Notes: a model not told the origin generated them from the letters alone. DNA of 64,000 bases from Palleronia pelagia (GCF_900110115.1 NZ_FOCM01000003.1:248001-312000); one strand, 5' to 3'. Shown: positions 10,404-20,670, numbered from the stretch's first letter. Numbers and translations: made by a program.

Positions 10404-11237
10404 TCAGGCGGATACCACGCCGCCCGAGGTGAGGGAGGACTGGCGCCGCCGCTCGTCGATCATCGTGGCGATCCGGGTCATGGCGATGCCGCGCATGAAC
10501 AGCGAGGCCGGCAAGAAGGCCCAGGCCGAGATCACCCAGATCATCGTCTGCGGGTCCTGCAGGCTGATGCGGCCGAACTGGTCGGATGCTGTGCTGATGG
10601 CCACGGGCATGAGGAAGGGCAGCAGCAGGCCGAACAGCACGTTGATGCGTCCGTCGCGTTCCAGCCGGGTGACGACATCGCCGCCACGGGTCGGATCGAA
10701 GGTCGGAAGGTTGACCCAGACGTTGAAGCTGCCGCCTTTCAGCGGCCAGCTGCGACGCCCGAGGAGCAACACGAACACCGCCAGCGACAGCAGCGAGATC
10801 ACGTGCGCCAGGCCCACGGCGCTGCGCACGAGCAACAGTTCGCGGACCGTCGCGTCGTCGGGCATGATCAGCACCAGCAGGCGCACCGGCGAATAGGGGA
10901 AGTCCATGGCGCGGCCGATGACATGGCCCACGATTTCCAGAAGGACGGTCAGCGAGTTCGGGTCGCTCTGCCCGCGCGCGATCAGGCTGATGGAGGCCAC
11001 GGTCAGGAACAGCATGAGGAAGCGAATGCGATTGAACGGCGCAGCGTCGCGGAATTCGTAGAGGCAGGGATAGCGCGAGCCGTATTCGAACATGGTCAGG
11101 ACGCCGGCGCAGATGGCGATGAACGCCACCGCCTGTGTCGTGTCGGCGGACACGACAGGCAGGATCAGCGATGGCGTCGCGATCAGCAACGCAACCATGA
11201 CCCCGCGCAAAAGCGCGCCTGTTACCCGTGAGATCAC
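10404..11237 (-). CDS. Uncharacterised multi-span membrane protein
   Basis: A 277-residue protein with about six to seven hydrophobic segments (for example residues 13-30, 36-52, 72-87, 140-160, 200-216, 232-250) and a basic C-terminal tail. I do not recognise a named family. The start is GTG at 11237 with only a weak ribosome site. It lies upstream of the EEP-fold gene and the two probably form an operon, since its stop overlaps the candidate CTG start of that gene. Function unknown. Confidence 0.7.
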   Translation of the reverse strand: MISRVTGALLRGVMVALLIATPSLILPVVSADTTQAVAFIAICAGVLTMFEYGSRYPCLYEFRDAAPFNRIRFLMLFLTVASISLIARGQSDPNSLTVLLEIVGHVIGRAMDFPYSPVRLLVLIMPDDATVRELLLVRSAVGLAHVISLLSLAVFVLLLGRRSWPLKGGSFNVWVNLPTFDPTRGGDVVTRLERDGRINVLFGLLLPFLMPVAISTASDQFGRISLQDPQTMIWVISAWAFLPASLFMRGIAMTRIATMIDERRRQSSLTSGGVVSA

Positions 11238-11441
11238 TGTCTCATTACCCCATTCCGGACGCGACCGATACGATGCCGGGCGCTTGTTCCTACCATGGTC
11301 CGCATCTGCGTGCGGTATGCCTCAATCTTGCCCAATTTTTGCCCCACTTGCCGCTGGACGCGCAACGTCGGATCTTGGTTAACAGATCATTCGGGGCGGT
11401 TTCGTGGAATAACTGGTGCGACTTTGCATCAAATAAGGCAC

Positions 11442-11470
11442 AAAAAAGGGGCCGACCGTAAGCCGACCCC
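11442..11470 (-). terminator. Intrinsic terminator downstream of leuD
   Basis: On the minus strand GGGGTCGGC-TTACG-GTCGGCCCC forms a nine-pair stem (two G-T pairs) followed by six T residues. It begins 37 bases after the leuD stop and should end the leuC-leuD transcript, separating it from the downstream membrane-protein gene. Confidence 0.85.
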
Positions 11471-11506
11471 TGCATCTTGTGGTTGTGCCTTGCCGACCTA
11501 CAAGGG

Positions 11507-12112
11507 TCAGACCCAGGGACGCGCCTGCGACGCCTGCGCCTCGAACGTGTCGATCGCCGCGGCCTTTTCCAGGGTCAGGCCGATATCGTCCAGTCCCTCC
11601 ATCAGGCAGTGCTTGCGGAAGCTGTCGACCTCGAAGGAAATCTGCTCGCCATCGGATGTCGTGATGGTCTGGCTTTCCAGATCGACCGTCATCCGGGCGT
11701 TCGACCCCTTCTCGGCGTCCTTCATCAGCAGGTCCACCTGCTCCTGCGGAAGCGCGACGGGCAGGAGGCCGTTCTTGAAGCAGTTGTTGAAGAAGATGTC
11801 GGCGAAGCTGGTCGAGATCACGCAGCGGATGCCGAAATCCTTGATGGCCCATGGCGCGTGCTCGCGCGACGAGCCGCAGCCGAAATTATCGCCCGCGACC
11901 AGGATTTCCGCGTCGCGGTAAGCCGGCTGGTTCAGGACGAAATCGGGGTTTTCGCTGCCGTCGTCGTTATACCGCATCTCGTCGAACAGGTTCACGCCCA
12001 GCCCCGACCGTTTGATGGTCTTCAGGAACTGCTTGGGGATGATCATGTCGGTGTCGATGTTGATCAGCGGCAGAGGCGCGGCAATGCCGGTCAGCTTTTC
12101 GAATTTTTCCAT
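11507..12112 (-). CDS. leuD: Isopropylmalate isomerase small subunit LeuD
   Basis: LeuD pairs with LeuC to isomerise 2- to 3-isopropylmalate. The 201-residue protein has the family motifs [19 protein letters not shown] near residue 13-31 and [18 protein letters not shown] near residue 72-90. Length is standard. It lies 11 bases after leuC and is followed by a strong terminator. Leucine-dependent control is not evident beyond a possible small upstream ORF before leuC. Confidence 0.97.
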   Translation of the reverse strand: MEKFEKLTGIAAPLPLINIDTDMIIPKQFLKTIKRSGLGVNLFDEMRYNDDGSENPDFVLNQPAYRDAEILVAGDNFGCGSSREHAPWAIKDFGIRCVISTSFADIFFNNCFKNGLLPVALPQEQVDLLMKDAEKGSNARMTVDLESQTITTSDGEQISFEVDSFRKHCLMEGLDDIGLTLEKAAAIDTFEAQASQARPWV

Positions 12113-12123
12113 GGATTTGATCC

Positions 12124-13545
<1,422 letters not shown>

Positions 13546-13599
13546 GGCGTGTCCTCTGATTGGCGAATGTCTGTAGGTGGGTGCGGACGGGGCGCAGCC

Positions 13600-13686
13600 C
13601 TATAGGCGCGCCAGCACCGTCCGGGTGGCCCCGAAGAAACGTTCGCGCAGGCGGGTGCGGTCGCAAAGGTCGAAGACTCGGGTCAT
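13600..13686 (-). CDS. Possible 28-residue leader ORF upstream of leuC
   Basis: An ATG at 13686 opens a 28-codon frame (MTRVFDLCDRTRLRERFFGA and eight further residues) ending TAG, 54 bases before leuC on its strand. It has four leucine codons using three different triplets, spread rather than clustered, so it is not a classical leucine attenuator peptide. No clear ribosome site precedes it. It could be chance; retained because of its place directly ahead of an amino-acid operon. Confidence 0.3.
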   Translation of the reverse strand: MTRVFDLCDRTRLRERFFGATRTVLARL

Positions 13687-13777
13687 GGGCGCGGGTTTAG
13701 CCCAAGCCATGCGGCAAATAAAGCACCTCGCGCCCGGCCGGCTTGTCTTGTGATCGGGGCCTCGTCATTCTGCCGGG

Positions 13778-15106
13778 ATGGACCAGGAATTCGCGGCGCT
13801 CAGGACCGCCTTCGTCGAGCTGTGGGATCTTGCCCAGCTGCAGTTTCAGAGCCTGCTGCTGCCCTCGCGCCTGTGGCAGATCGCAATCATCGTCGGCATG
13901 GTGGTCGCCGCCTGGACGCTGAACGCATGGTGCAGGCCGCGCATGCACGAATGGATGCGCGGGCTCGAGGGGCGGCCGAAATGGCAGCTGCGTCTTCTGC
14001 TGACAGTGAACAAGCGTCTGAAGCTGATCTTCTTCGTGGTGCTGATCTGGCTCGCCGTGTGGACGGTCCGCGCCTACACGCCATTCCCGTCGCGCAGCTA
14101 TATCCTGGCACTGGCGGGGTCGCTCTCGCTGGCCTGGCTGGGGGTGGTCTTCGCCACGCGGCTGGTGCGCAACCCGGCCCTTCGCGTCGTTGTGCGCTGG
14201 GGCTTGTGGATCTACGTCACGCTTTACCTGCTGGGCGTCACCGAGGAGGTCGGCGCGGCGCTGGACGGCATTGCCTTCGGCTTCGGAGATTTTCGTCTGA
14301 GCCTGCTGACCCTGCTGAAGGCCGCCGTTCTTGTCAGCCTGCTGATGGTGGGCGCGCGGCTGGTGGCCACAAGCTCGGCCGAGCAGATCCGCCGCAACGA
14401 GAACATCAGCCCGTCCATGCGTGTGCTGATGGTCAAGGTCATGCAGATCCTGCTGTATGGCGCGGCGTTCTTCATCGCGCTGAAAGTCGTGGGCGTCGAC
14501 CTGACCGGACTTGCGGTCCTTTCCGGCGCCATCGGGGTGGGGTTGGGCTTCGGTCTTCAGAAAGTGGTGTCGAACCTCGTTTCGGGCGTCATCATCCTGC
14601 TGGACAAGTCGATCAAGCCCGGCGACGTGATCTCGCTGGGCGAGACGTTCGGCTGGATCAACACGCTGGGCGCGCGGTACGCCTCGATTACGACCCGCGA
14701 CGGCAAGGAATACCTGATTCCGAACGAGGACCTGATCACCGGACAGGTGGTGAACTGGTCGCATTCGAACAATTTCGTCCGGCTCGATATCTATTTCGGC
14801 ACGGCGTACGGAGACGATCCGCACAAGGTCCGGAAGATCGCGATCGAGGCGGCGTCCGAGGTGAACCGCGTGCTGACCACGAAGCCGCCAGTCTGTCATA
14901 TCGTCGGATTCGGCGACAGCTCGGTCGACTATATCCTGCGGTTCTGGATCACCGACCCGACCCAGGGCCTGACCAATATCCGCGGCAACGTCTACCTGGC
15001 GCTGTGGGATGCGTTCCAGGAGCACGGCATCTCGATCCCGTTCCCGCAGCGCGAGGTGAAAGTGCTGAACGACGCGGTGTCGATGGAGACGCGGGCCCTG
15101 GACTGA
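13778..15106 (+). CDS. MscS-family mechanosensitive channel
   Basis: A 442-residue inner-membrane protein with about five N-terminal helices and then the MscS pore/beta core: LTGLAVLSGAIGVGLGFGLQ near residue 245-265 followed by KVVSNLVSGVIILLDKSIKPGDVI. The C-terminal part matches the MscS vestibule domain and ends with IPFPQREVK. Such channels release solutes on hypo-osmotic shock. It begins 92 bases from the divergent leuC leader ORF and appears monocistronic. The precise MscS subfamily is not assigned. Confidence 0.9.
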   Translation: MDQEFAALRTAFVELWDLAQLQFQSLLLPSRLWQIAIIVGMVVAAWTLNAWCRPRMHEWMRGLEGRPKWQLRLLLTVNKRLKLIFFVVLIWLAVWTVRAYTPFPSRSYILALAGSLSLAWLGVVFATRLVRNPALRVVVRWGLWIYVTLYLLGVTEEVGAALDGIAFGFGDFRLSLLTLLKAAVLVSLLMVGARLVATSSAEQIRRNENISPSMRVLMVKVMQILLYGAAFFIALKVVGVDLTGLAVLSGAIGVGLGFGLQKVVSNLVSGVIILLDKSIKPGDVISLGETFGWINTLGARYASITTRDGKEYLIPNEDLITGQVVNWSHSNNFVRLDIYFGTAYGDDPHKVRKIAIEAASEVNRVLTTKPPVCHIVGFGDSSVDYILRFWITDPTQGLTNIRGNVYLALWDAFQEHGISIPFPQREVKVLNDAVSMETRALD

Positions 15107-15314
15107 CGGGCGCGGTGGGATCGATTACTTGTGGACCAGTGACGTTTTCGGCGCGAACGGCTTATCCAGTTGCCTCGCCGTGATCACGTCAGCCCGCGGG
15201 CTAACGTGGCTGGCAGGCGTCGCGCCAAGGTATTTCCGGACCAGTGATAGGGCGGGGCCGGGCGCGACAGGCTGGCGACTTGCAAGGGGGCGGCGCGGGC
15301 GCCATCTTCCGGTC

Positions 15315-15638
15315 ATGTCCTGGCTCACACGTATCGCCGAACGCCTGATCGAAGCCTCCCGCGACGCGGGGGACCTGTCGCAGCTCGAAGGGGAAGGCGC
15401 GCGCCTCGCGATCGAGGAAAGCGGGCTGGACCCGATGGAAGAGGCGGGCATGAAGGTCATGAAGTCCGAAGGCGTCGTGCCACCCGAGGTCACGCTGTAC
15501 CAGCGGGCGTCGCAGCAGCGCGCGGCCCTGGCCGCCGCCACGACCGAGGCCGAACGCCGCGCGGCCATGTCGGCCCTGTCGGAGACGCAGATGCGCCTGG
15601 CCATGATGTCCGAGCGGCGGCGCGGGCTGCGCTATTGA
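15315..15638 (+). CDS. DUF1992-like (DnaJC28-type) small protein
   Basis: A 107-residue protein starting MSWLTRIAERLIEASRDAGD and containing QLEGEGARLAIEESGLDPM. The pattern of an amphipathic helix followed by a G-x-G loop resembles DUF1992, found with J-domain proteins; the match is by eye. The rest is a charged helical region ending in RRRGLRY. Upstream in-frame codons look non-coding, so the ATG at 15315 was chosen. It lies just before tspO on the same strand and could share its transcript. Confidence 0.6.
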   Translation: MSWLTRIAERLIEASRDAGDLSQLEGEGARLAIEESGLDPMEEAGMKVMKSEGVVPPEVTLYQRASQQRAALAAATTEAERRAAMSALSETQMRLAMMSERRRGLRY

Positions 15639-15668
15639 TCCGGCGCGCCGGGCGCTAGGTTGCCGGGC

Positions 15669-16136
15669 ATGGACTGGATGCTTTTCCTCATCTTCCTCGT
15701 GGGCTGCGGCGCGGCCGCCACCACGGGTGCCATGTTCCAGCCGGGGCAGTGGTACGACGCGCTGGCCAAGCCGCGCTGGACGCCGCCCGACTGGGTGTTT
15801 CCGGTCACGTGGACGGTGCTTTACCTCTGCATTGCCGCCGCAGCCGCACGGGTCGTCGTGCTGGACGGCAATGCCTACGCCATGGCGTTCTTCGCGGTGC
15901 AGCTTGCGTTCAACGTGCTCTGGACGCCAATCTTTTTCGGGCTGCACAGGATGAAGGCGGCGCTTCTGGTGATCGCCCTGCTCTGGGCGTCGGTGGCGGC
16001 GACGCTCTGGCAGTTCTGGCAGCTCGACTGGATCGCCGGCCTGCTGTTCGTGCCCTACCTGGTCTGGGTCAGCATCGCGACGGCGCTGAATTTCGAGGTC
16101 TGGCGCCTGAACCGGCACAACGCTCTCAGGACCTGA
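15669..16136 (+). CDS. tspO: TspO/MBR tryptophan-rich sensory protein
   Basis: A 155-residue five-helix membrane protein of the TspO/peripheral benzodiazepine receptor family. The hallmark PGQWYDALAKPRWTPPDWVF lies near residue 25-45, with WTVLYLCIAAAAARV and FNVLWTPIFFGLHR further on. In Rhodobacter, outer-membrane TspO modulates photosynthesis gene expression in response to oxygen, apparently through tetrapyrrole export or metabolism. It occupies its normal place next to crtC; its stop overlaps the convergent crtC stop. In Rhodobacter crtB lies just upstream; here that junction is interrupted. Confidence 0.94.
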   Translation: MDWMLFLIFLVGCGAAATTGAMFQPGQWYDALAKPRWTPPDWVFPVTWTVLYLCIAAAAARVVVLDGNAYAMAFFAVQLAFNVLWTPIFFGLHRMKAALLVIALLWASVAATLWQFWQLDWIAGLLFVPYLVWVSIATALNFEVWRLNRHNALRT

Positions 16137-17010
16137 ACCGCCAGCCCGCGCGCCGCGGGACGCGCACCGCCAGCATGGGCATCAGCCAGGGTCCGCGGAA
16201 CCGGTCGAGGTCCAGCGCCTCGTGCACGCCGGTACTGGGTTCTCCCTCCACCACCGTTTCCACAGCCGCGCGCGTGTAGAACGGCGCGTCGAGCATCGGC
16301 AGCACCTGGCGCGGCGCCTGGCCTGCATCGCAGCGCGTTTCGCGCCGCACGGCCCAGAGAGACCGGGGCAGGCGCGCACGGGGCGGGGGCGTGTCCATCT
16401 CCACCACCGACCCATCCGCGCCGATCTTCAGGGCTGTGGCCCCGTGACTGCCATCGCGCAGCACCGCGTCGTAGAAGCAGGCGGCGCCGTCCTTCAGCGG
16501 ATAGCGGCCCCAGGTCCAGTAGCTGAAATCGGTCTCGAGCGCCCGGGTGCCGAAATTGGCGTCGAAATAGCCGTGGCCCGACCATTGCCCCCGTTTGCCT
16601 AGGTCGACCTCGACCCGGCCCGAGGGCGCGAACGGGCGCCAGACATGGGCGCCGTCGGGGGTCAGCGCCAGTTCGACACCCGTGACCGCGTCGGGGGTCA
16701 GCGTGATCGTCCCGCGCACACGGCTGACCAGCGGAAGCGAGCTGACCTCGTCCATCGTGATGACCAGCTTGCCGTCGGTCCAGCGCATGGACGAGGGCCC
16801 GACCTCGAAAGTATCGGGCGACTGGCGCAGCGCGGCCCGGCCCCGGTCGGTCATGGTGAAGCGGCCGCCGGGACCGTAGGTGGCCACGTTGATGCAGCAG
16901 TGGTTTGCCGGATCGCGCCGCCCCGACCAGCGATACCAGGGCGAGAAGACCGAGCCGATGAAGCCGATTACCGACAGCGCCCGCGTCCCGTCATCGCTGA
17001 GCGCGTCCAT
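16126..17010 (-). CDS. crtC: Hydroxyneurosporene synthase (carotenoid 1,2-hydratase) CrtC
   Basis: CrtC hydrates the psi end of neurosporene or spheroidene precursors. The conserved block FIGSVFSPWYRWSGRRDPAN and later FGTRALETDFSYWTWGRYPL identify the family. The first canonical start near the conserved region is ATG at 17010, giving 294 residues. The same frame reads FDLEVPPDGYAWWY just upstream, which resembles the N-terminus of longer CrtC proteins, but no ATG, GTG or TTG lies there, and further upstream the frame overlaps crtD. Probably translated from 17010 and co-transcribed with crtD. Confidence 0.93.
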   Translation of the reverse strand: MDALSDDGTRALSVIGFIGSVFSPWYRWSGRRDPANHCCINVATYGPGGRFTMTDRGRAALRQSPDTFEVGPSSMRWTDGKLVITMDEVSSLPLVSRVRGTITLTPDAVTGVELALTPDGAHVWRPFAPSGRVEVDLGKRGQWSGHGYFDANFGTRALETDFSYWTWGRYPLKDGAACFYDAVLRDGSHGATALKIGADGSVVEMDTPPPRARLPRSLWAVRRETRCDAGQAPRQVLPMLDAPFYTRAAVETVVEGEPSTGVHEALDLDRFRGPWLMPMLAVRVPRRAGWRFRS

Positions 17011-17042
17011 GTACCACCAGGCATAGCCGTCGGGCGGAACCT

Positions 17043-18512
17043 CTAGGTCGAAATTCGGTCGCTCAGAATCGTCTCGGCCGCGTGCCGACCGGAGAGCGTC
17101 GCCATCGGCACCCCCGCCCCCGGATGCGCCCCGCCCCCCGCCAGGTAGAGACCCGGCACCCGGCTGCGCGCCGTCGGTCGCGCGAAGGCCGCCATCATCC
17201 CCTCGGGGGATCGCCCGTAAAGAGCACCGCCGCTGCCCGGAAACAGGCTTTCGAACCCGGCCGGCGTCGTCAGGGCCTCGGGCCCCGGTGGCGGATCGAA
17301 GCTCAGCCTGCGGTCCTTCAGTGTTTGAAACGTCCTTCGGTGACATTCTTCGAACTCCTGTTCCGGGCTGTCAGGCGCGGCGTTCACGATGATCTCGAAC
17401 CGCTCGGGTGCGGGCGGCGCGGCACCCGTTCCGCGATCCTGTGCACAGACATAAAGGGTGGGGTCGCGGGGCGGCGCGCCGCGGGCGATGGCTTCGAACT
17501 CGGTGCGCGGGTCGCGCCCGAAGAACACGTTGTGATGGGCCAGGTCGCGACCGTGGGGCGTGGCGGCAAAGGACCAGACCTCGGCCGACAGGCTGCGCGG
17601 GGTGACGGCCTCGGGCGCGACGGCGTCCAGCACGCCGGTGCCCAGATGCCCGTGGGCCACCGCGCGCGGGTCGCCATTGAAGACGACCGCGTCGCATTTG
17701 AAGTGGTCGCCGTTCCCCATCGTTACGCCGCGCGCGCGCCCGCCGGATACGTCGATCTGGGCGACTTCGGCGTCATAGTGCAGCGCGACGCCTTGGTTTT
17801 GGGCGAGGTCTTCGATCGCGCGGGCCAGCGCGTGCATCCCGCCTTCGACGCGCCACACGCCCGCGGCCTCGGCCTGCCAGACCAGCGACAGAAGCGCGGG
17901 CGCGGTGTAGGGCGAGCCGCCGACATAGGTGGCGTAGCGCCCGAACAGCTGCCGCAGCCGGGGGTCGCTGAAATCGCGTGCCAGCCGCGCGGCGAGGCTC
18001 AGACCCGGCGCCATCGCCCCGATCAGGCGCGGGTTGCGCATGACCAGCCCGGTGACGGCCGCGCGATCGGGCACGGCGGTTTCGATCATCGGCGTCTCGA
18101 ACGCGTCATAGAGCGCGCGGGTTCGGGTGCAGAAGGCGCGGAACTGCCCTGCCGCCCGGGCGCCCGCGAAGGCGCCGACGGCCTCGGCGCTCTGGTCGAG
18201 ATCGGCGTGCAGATCCAGCTGGCTGCCATCGGGCCAGAAGTGCCGCGCCAAAAGCGGCTCGGGCACCAGCGTCACGTGGTCGTCCAGCCGCGCGCCGAGA
18301 TCCTCGAACAGCGCGTCGAACACGTGGCGCAGGGTCAGGACCGTGGGTCCGGCGTCGACCGGCCCGGCGTCCGAGGGCACCTGCCGCATCTTGCCGCCCG
18401 GCGTTCCGGCCCGTTCCAGCAGGGTGACGGCGTGCCCGGCATGGGCCAGCCGGGCGGCGGCCGCGAGGCCGCCCATGCCGGCGCCGATGACGATGATGCG
18501 AGCGGATGCCAT
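17043..18512 (-). CDS. crtD: Methoxyneurosporene (1-hydroxycarotenoid 3,4-) desaturase CrtD
   Basis: CrtD introduces the C-3,4 double bond after CrtC hydration, leading to demethylspheroidene. The 489-residue protein begins MASARIIVIGAGMGGLAAAA, an FAD-binding motif, and ends with the desaturase signature GGGAHPGAGVPMATLSGRHA. It is a paralogue of CrtI. The ATG at 18512 is the first before the dinucleotide motif; a strong ribosome site is not visible. Divergent from crtE across a gap with two PpsR-type operators; crtC follows 32 bases after the stop. Confidence 0.95.
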   Translation of the reverse strand: MASARIIVIGAGMGGLAAAARLAHAGHAVTLLERAGTPGGKMRQVPSDAGPVDAGPTVLTLRHVFDALFEDLGARLDDHVTLVPEPLLARHFWPDGSQLDLHADLDQSAEAVGAFAGARAAGQFRAFCTRTRALYDAFETPMIETAVPDRAAVTGLVMRNPRLIGAMAPGLSLAARLARDFSDPRLRQLFGRYATYVGGSPYTAPALLSLVWQAEAAGVWRVEGGMHALARAIEDLAQNQGVALHYDAEVAQIDVSGGRARGVTMGNGDHFKCDAVVFNGDPRAVAHGHLGTGVLDAVAPEAVTPRSLSAEVWSFAATPHGRDLAHHNVFFGRDPRTEFEAIARGAPPRDPTLYVCAQDRGTGAAPPAPERFEIIVNAAPDSPEQEFEECHRRTFQTLKDRRLSFDPPPGPEALTTPAGFESLFPGSGGALYGRSPEGMMAAFARPTARSRVPGLYLAGGGAHPGAGVPMATLSGRHAAETILSDRIST

Positions 18513-18541
18513 GTCCGAAACTTGACTCGGTTCCGCGCATG

Positions 18542-18559
18542 TGTCCAGATAAGTTGACA
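18542..18559. promoter_or_regulatory. PpsR/CrtJ operator 1 of the crtD/crtE gap
   Basis: TGTCCAGATAAGTTGACA is an exact TGT-N12-ACA operator and contains a TTGACA hexamer at 18554-18559 in the crtE direction. It starts 36 bp from the second copy. Confidence 0.87.
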
Positions 18560-18577
18560 GTTTGGGGTATGGGTTCA

Positions 18578-18595
18578 TGTCTCGAAATCCTGACA
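18578..18595. promoter_or_regulatory. PpsR/CrtJ operator 2 of the crtD/crtE gap
   Basis: TGTCTCGAAATCCTGACA is an exact TGT-N12-ACA site ending 14 bases before the crtE ATG. Together with the site at 18542 it brackets the region expected to hold the crtE promoter. Confidence 0.85.
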
Positions 18596-18609
18596 AGATA
18601 GGAGCCGTC

Positions 18610-19479
18610 ATGCCGCTCACCGCCCGTATCGAAGCCGCCATTGCCGGGGCCGTGGCCACGGGGCAGGGCGGCGATGCGCCGTCGCGCCTGTCGTCCGCGC
18701 TGCACTATGCGACCGCGCCCGGCGGGGCCCGGATCCGGCCGACGATCCTGACCAGCGTCGCCATGGCCTGCGGTGACGACAGGCCCGCGCTGACCGACGC
18801 GGCCGCCGCCGCGCTGGAGCTCATTCACTGTGCCAGCCTCGTCCATGACGACATGCCGTGCTTCGACGACGCCGACACGCGGCGCGGCAAGGCATCGGTG
18901 CACCGCGCGTATTCCGAACCGCTGGCCCTGCTGACCGGCGACAGCCTGATCGTCATGGCGTTCGACACGCTGGCGCGGGCCGCGCCCGACGCGCCGCTGC
19001 GTGGGATCGGCCTGATCCGGCTCCTGTCCACCCGCACCGGGATGCCGCACGGCATATGCGCCGGGCAGGGTTGGGAGAGCGAGGCGCGCATCGACCTCAG
19101 GGCTTACCACCGCGCCAAGACCGGTGCGCTGTTCATCGCCGCAACGCAGATGGGCGCGCTGGCCGCCGGGGAAGAGCCCGAGCCATGGGAAGAGCTTGGC
19201 GCCCGCATCGGCGAGGCGTTCCAGGTGGCCGACGACCTGCGCGACGCGGTGATGGATGCCGGCACCTGCGGCAAGCCCGTGGGTCAGGACGACCTGCACG
19301 GCCGCCCGAACGCAGTGGCGGAACTGGGCGTCGAAGGGGCCATCGCGCGGCTCGAGGACATCCTGGGTGGTGCGATCGCGTCGATCCCGTCCTGCCCGGG
19401 CGAGGCCGCGCTGGCGGCCCTCGTGCGCCGTTACGCCGACAAGCTGGTGCCGCTGACCCAAACCGCGCAGGCGCGCTGA
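18610..19479 (+). CDS. crtE: Geranylgeranyl diphosphate synthase CrtE
   Basis: CrtE makes geranylgeranyl diphosphate for both carotenoids and the bacteriochlorophyll tail. The 289-residue sequence has the first aspartate-rich motif DDMPCFDDADTRRGK near residue 80-95 and the second, DDLRD, near residue 207. The ATG at 18610 is preceded by TAGGAG; earlier in-frame starts would put a PpsR operator inside the gene. Chain-length prediction relies on context. It is followed by crtF and faces crtD divergently. Confidence 0.95.
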   Translation: MPLTARIEAAIAGAVATGQGGDAPSRLSSALHYATAPGGARIRPTILTSVAMACGDDRPALTDAAAAALELIHCASLVHDDMPCFDDADTRRGKASVHRAYSEPLALLTGDSLIVMAFDTLARAAPDAPLRGIGLIRLLSTRTGMPHGICAGQGWESEARIDLRAYHRAKTGALFIAATQMGALAAGEEPEPWEELGARIGEAFQVADDLRDAVMDAGTCGKPVGQDDLHGRPNAVAELGVEGAIARLEDILGGAIASIPSCPGEAALAALVRRYADKLVPLTQTAQAR

Positions 19480-19514
19480 GCCCGTGGGACCGCTGGCCGA
19501 CCCGCGCCGCGCCC

Positions 19515-20645
19515 GTGGCTGACCTGCCCTTGCCCGACAGCCCCCGCCGTGGATGGTTCGCGCCCGGATGGCGCAACCGGCTGATAGCCTCGCGCCCGTT
19601 CCAGCGCTGGGCGGCACGCTTTCCGCTCACGCGGTCGCATGTCAGGAACGAAGGCACCGCGATCTTCGACCTTGTTGCAGGATTCGCCACCAGTCAGGCC
19701 CTGCGTGCGCTGATCGAACTGCGCGTCCTGCACCTGCTGCGCGACGAGCCGCTGACGGCAGGGGACGCGGCAGCGCGCCTGTCGCTGCCGCCGCGCCGCG
19801 CCGAGGTCCTGCTGCGCGCCGGCGTGGCCATGGGGCTTTTGCGGCTGCGGCGCGGACGGTTCGTCACCGCTGCCCGTGGGGCCGCGCTGTTGGGCGTGCC
19901 GGGGCTGGAGGACATGATCCGCCACCACGACGTGCTTTACCGCGATCTCGCGGACCCCACGGCGTTCTTCCGGGGCGAGACCGAGCCCGAGCTGGCATCC
20001 TTCTGGCCCTATGTCTTCGGCGCGGGCGGCGATGTCAGCCCCGAGGACAGCGCGCGCTATTCCCGTCTCATGGCCGACAGCCAGGGGTTGGTGGCCGAGG
20101 ATACACTCTCGCAGGTGGCCCTGTGCGGTATCCGCTGCCTGATGGATGTCGGCGGCGGCACGGGGGTGTTCCTGAGCCACGTGGCCCGCCGCGCGCCCGA
20201 CCTGAAACTCATGCTCTTCGATCTGCCACCGGTATTGGAGGCGGCGCGGGAATCGCTGAGCCGGCAGGGCCTGTCGCAGCGGGTCGCCCTGCACCCCGGC
20301 AGCTTCAAGACCGACTCGCTTCCCGGGGAAGCGGACGCCATTTCGCTGGTGCGGGTGCTTTACGACCATGACGACGCGCAGGTGGCCGACCTGTTGTCGA
20401 AAGCGCGCGCCGCGCTGCCGTCCGGGGGGCGGCTGATCGTGTCCGAACCGATGACCGGGGGCGACCGGCCCCACGTGGCCGGCGACGTGTATTTCGCCCT
20501 CTATTGCATGGCGATGGGGACGGGGCGGGCGCGCTCGGGCGCCGAGATCGGGGCACTGATGGGGGCGGCGGGTTTCGTCGATATCCGGCCGGGCCGCGCC
20601 CATCGTCCTTTCGTCACGAGCACGATCACCGCACACCGCTCCTGA
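19515..20645 (+). CDS. crtF: Demethylspheroidene O-methyltransferase CrtF
   Basis: CrtF uses S-adenosylmethionine to methylate the 1-hydroxyl of demethylspheroidene, giving spheroidene. The protein (about 376 residues) has an N-terminal winged-helix-like dimerisation half and a C-terminal class I methyltransferase domain with the SAM motif [20 protein letters not shown] near residue 215-234. GTG at 19515 is the first canonical start after crtE, with TTG at 19530 as an alternative; neither has a clear ribosome site. It lies 35 bases after crtE and is probably co-transcribed with it. Confidence 0.93.
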   Translation: MADLPLPDSPRRGWFAPGWRNRLIASRPFQRWAARFPLTRSHVRNEGTAIFDLVAGFATSQALRALIELRVLHLLRDEPLTAGDAAARLSLPPRRAEVLLRAGVAMGLLRLRRGRFVTAARGAALLGVPGLEDMIRHHDVLYRDLADPTAFFRGETEPELASFWPYVFGAGGDVSPEDSARYSRLMADSQGLVAEDTLSQVALCGIRCLMDVGGGTGVFLSHVARRAPDLKLMLFDLPPVLEAARESLSRQGLSQRVALHPGSFKTDSLPGEADAISLVRVLYDHDDAQVADLLSKARAALPSGGRLIVSEPMTGGDRPHVAGDVYFALYCMAMGTGRARSGAEIGALMGAAGFVDIRPGRAHRPFVTSTITAHRS

Positions 20646-20652
20646 ACAAACT

Positions 20653-20670
20653 GTCTAATTTATTTGACAG
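20653..20670. promoter_or_regulatory. PpsR/CrtJ operator 1 upstream of bchC
   Basis: TGTCTAATTTATTTGACA is an exact TGT-N12-ACA site whose right end is the -35-like TTGACA at 20665-20670. It starts 8 bases after the crtF stop. Confidence 0.88.

Noticed and set aside
15133-15247. Direct repeat GGACCAGTGA at 15133 and 15238
   Set aside because: Ten bases twice within about 100 bp of GC-rich DNA can arise by chance; no integrase or mobile gene is nearby.
18512-18530. Third PpsR site beside crtD
   Set aside because: TGTCCGAAACTTGACT has the left half-site but TCG instead of ACA after 12 bases, so it is not an exact operator.
18562-18609. CrtE starting at TTG 18562
   Set aside because: It would include an operator in the coding region and lacks a ribosome site; ATG 18610 has TAGGAG at proper spacing.
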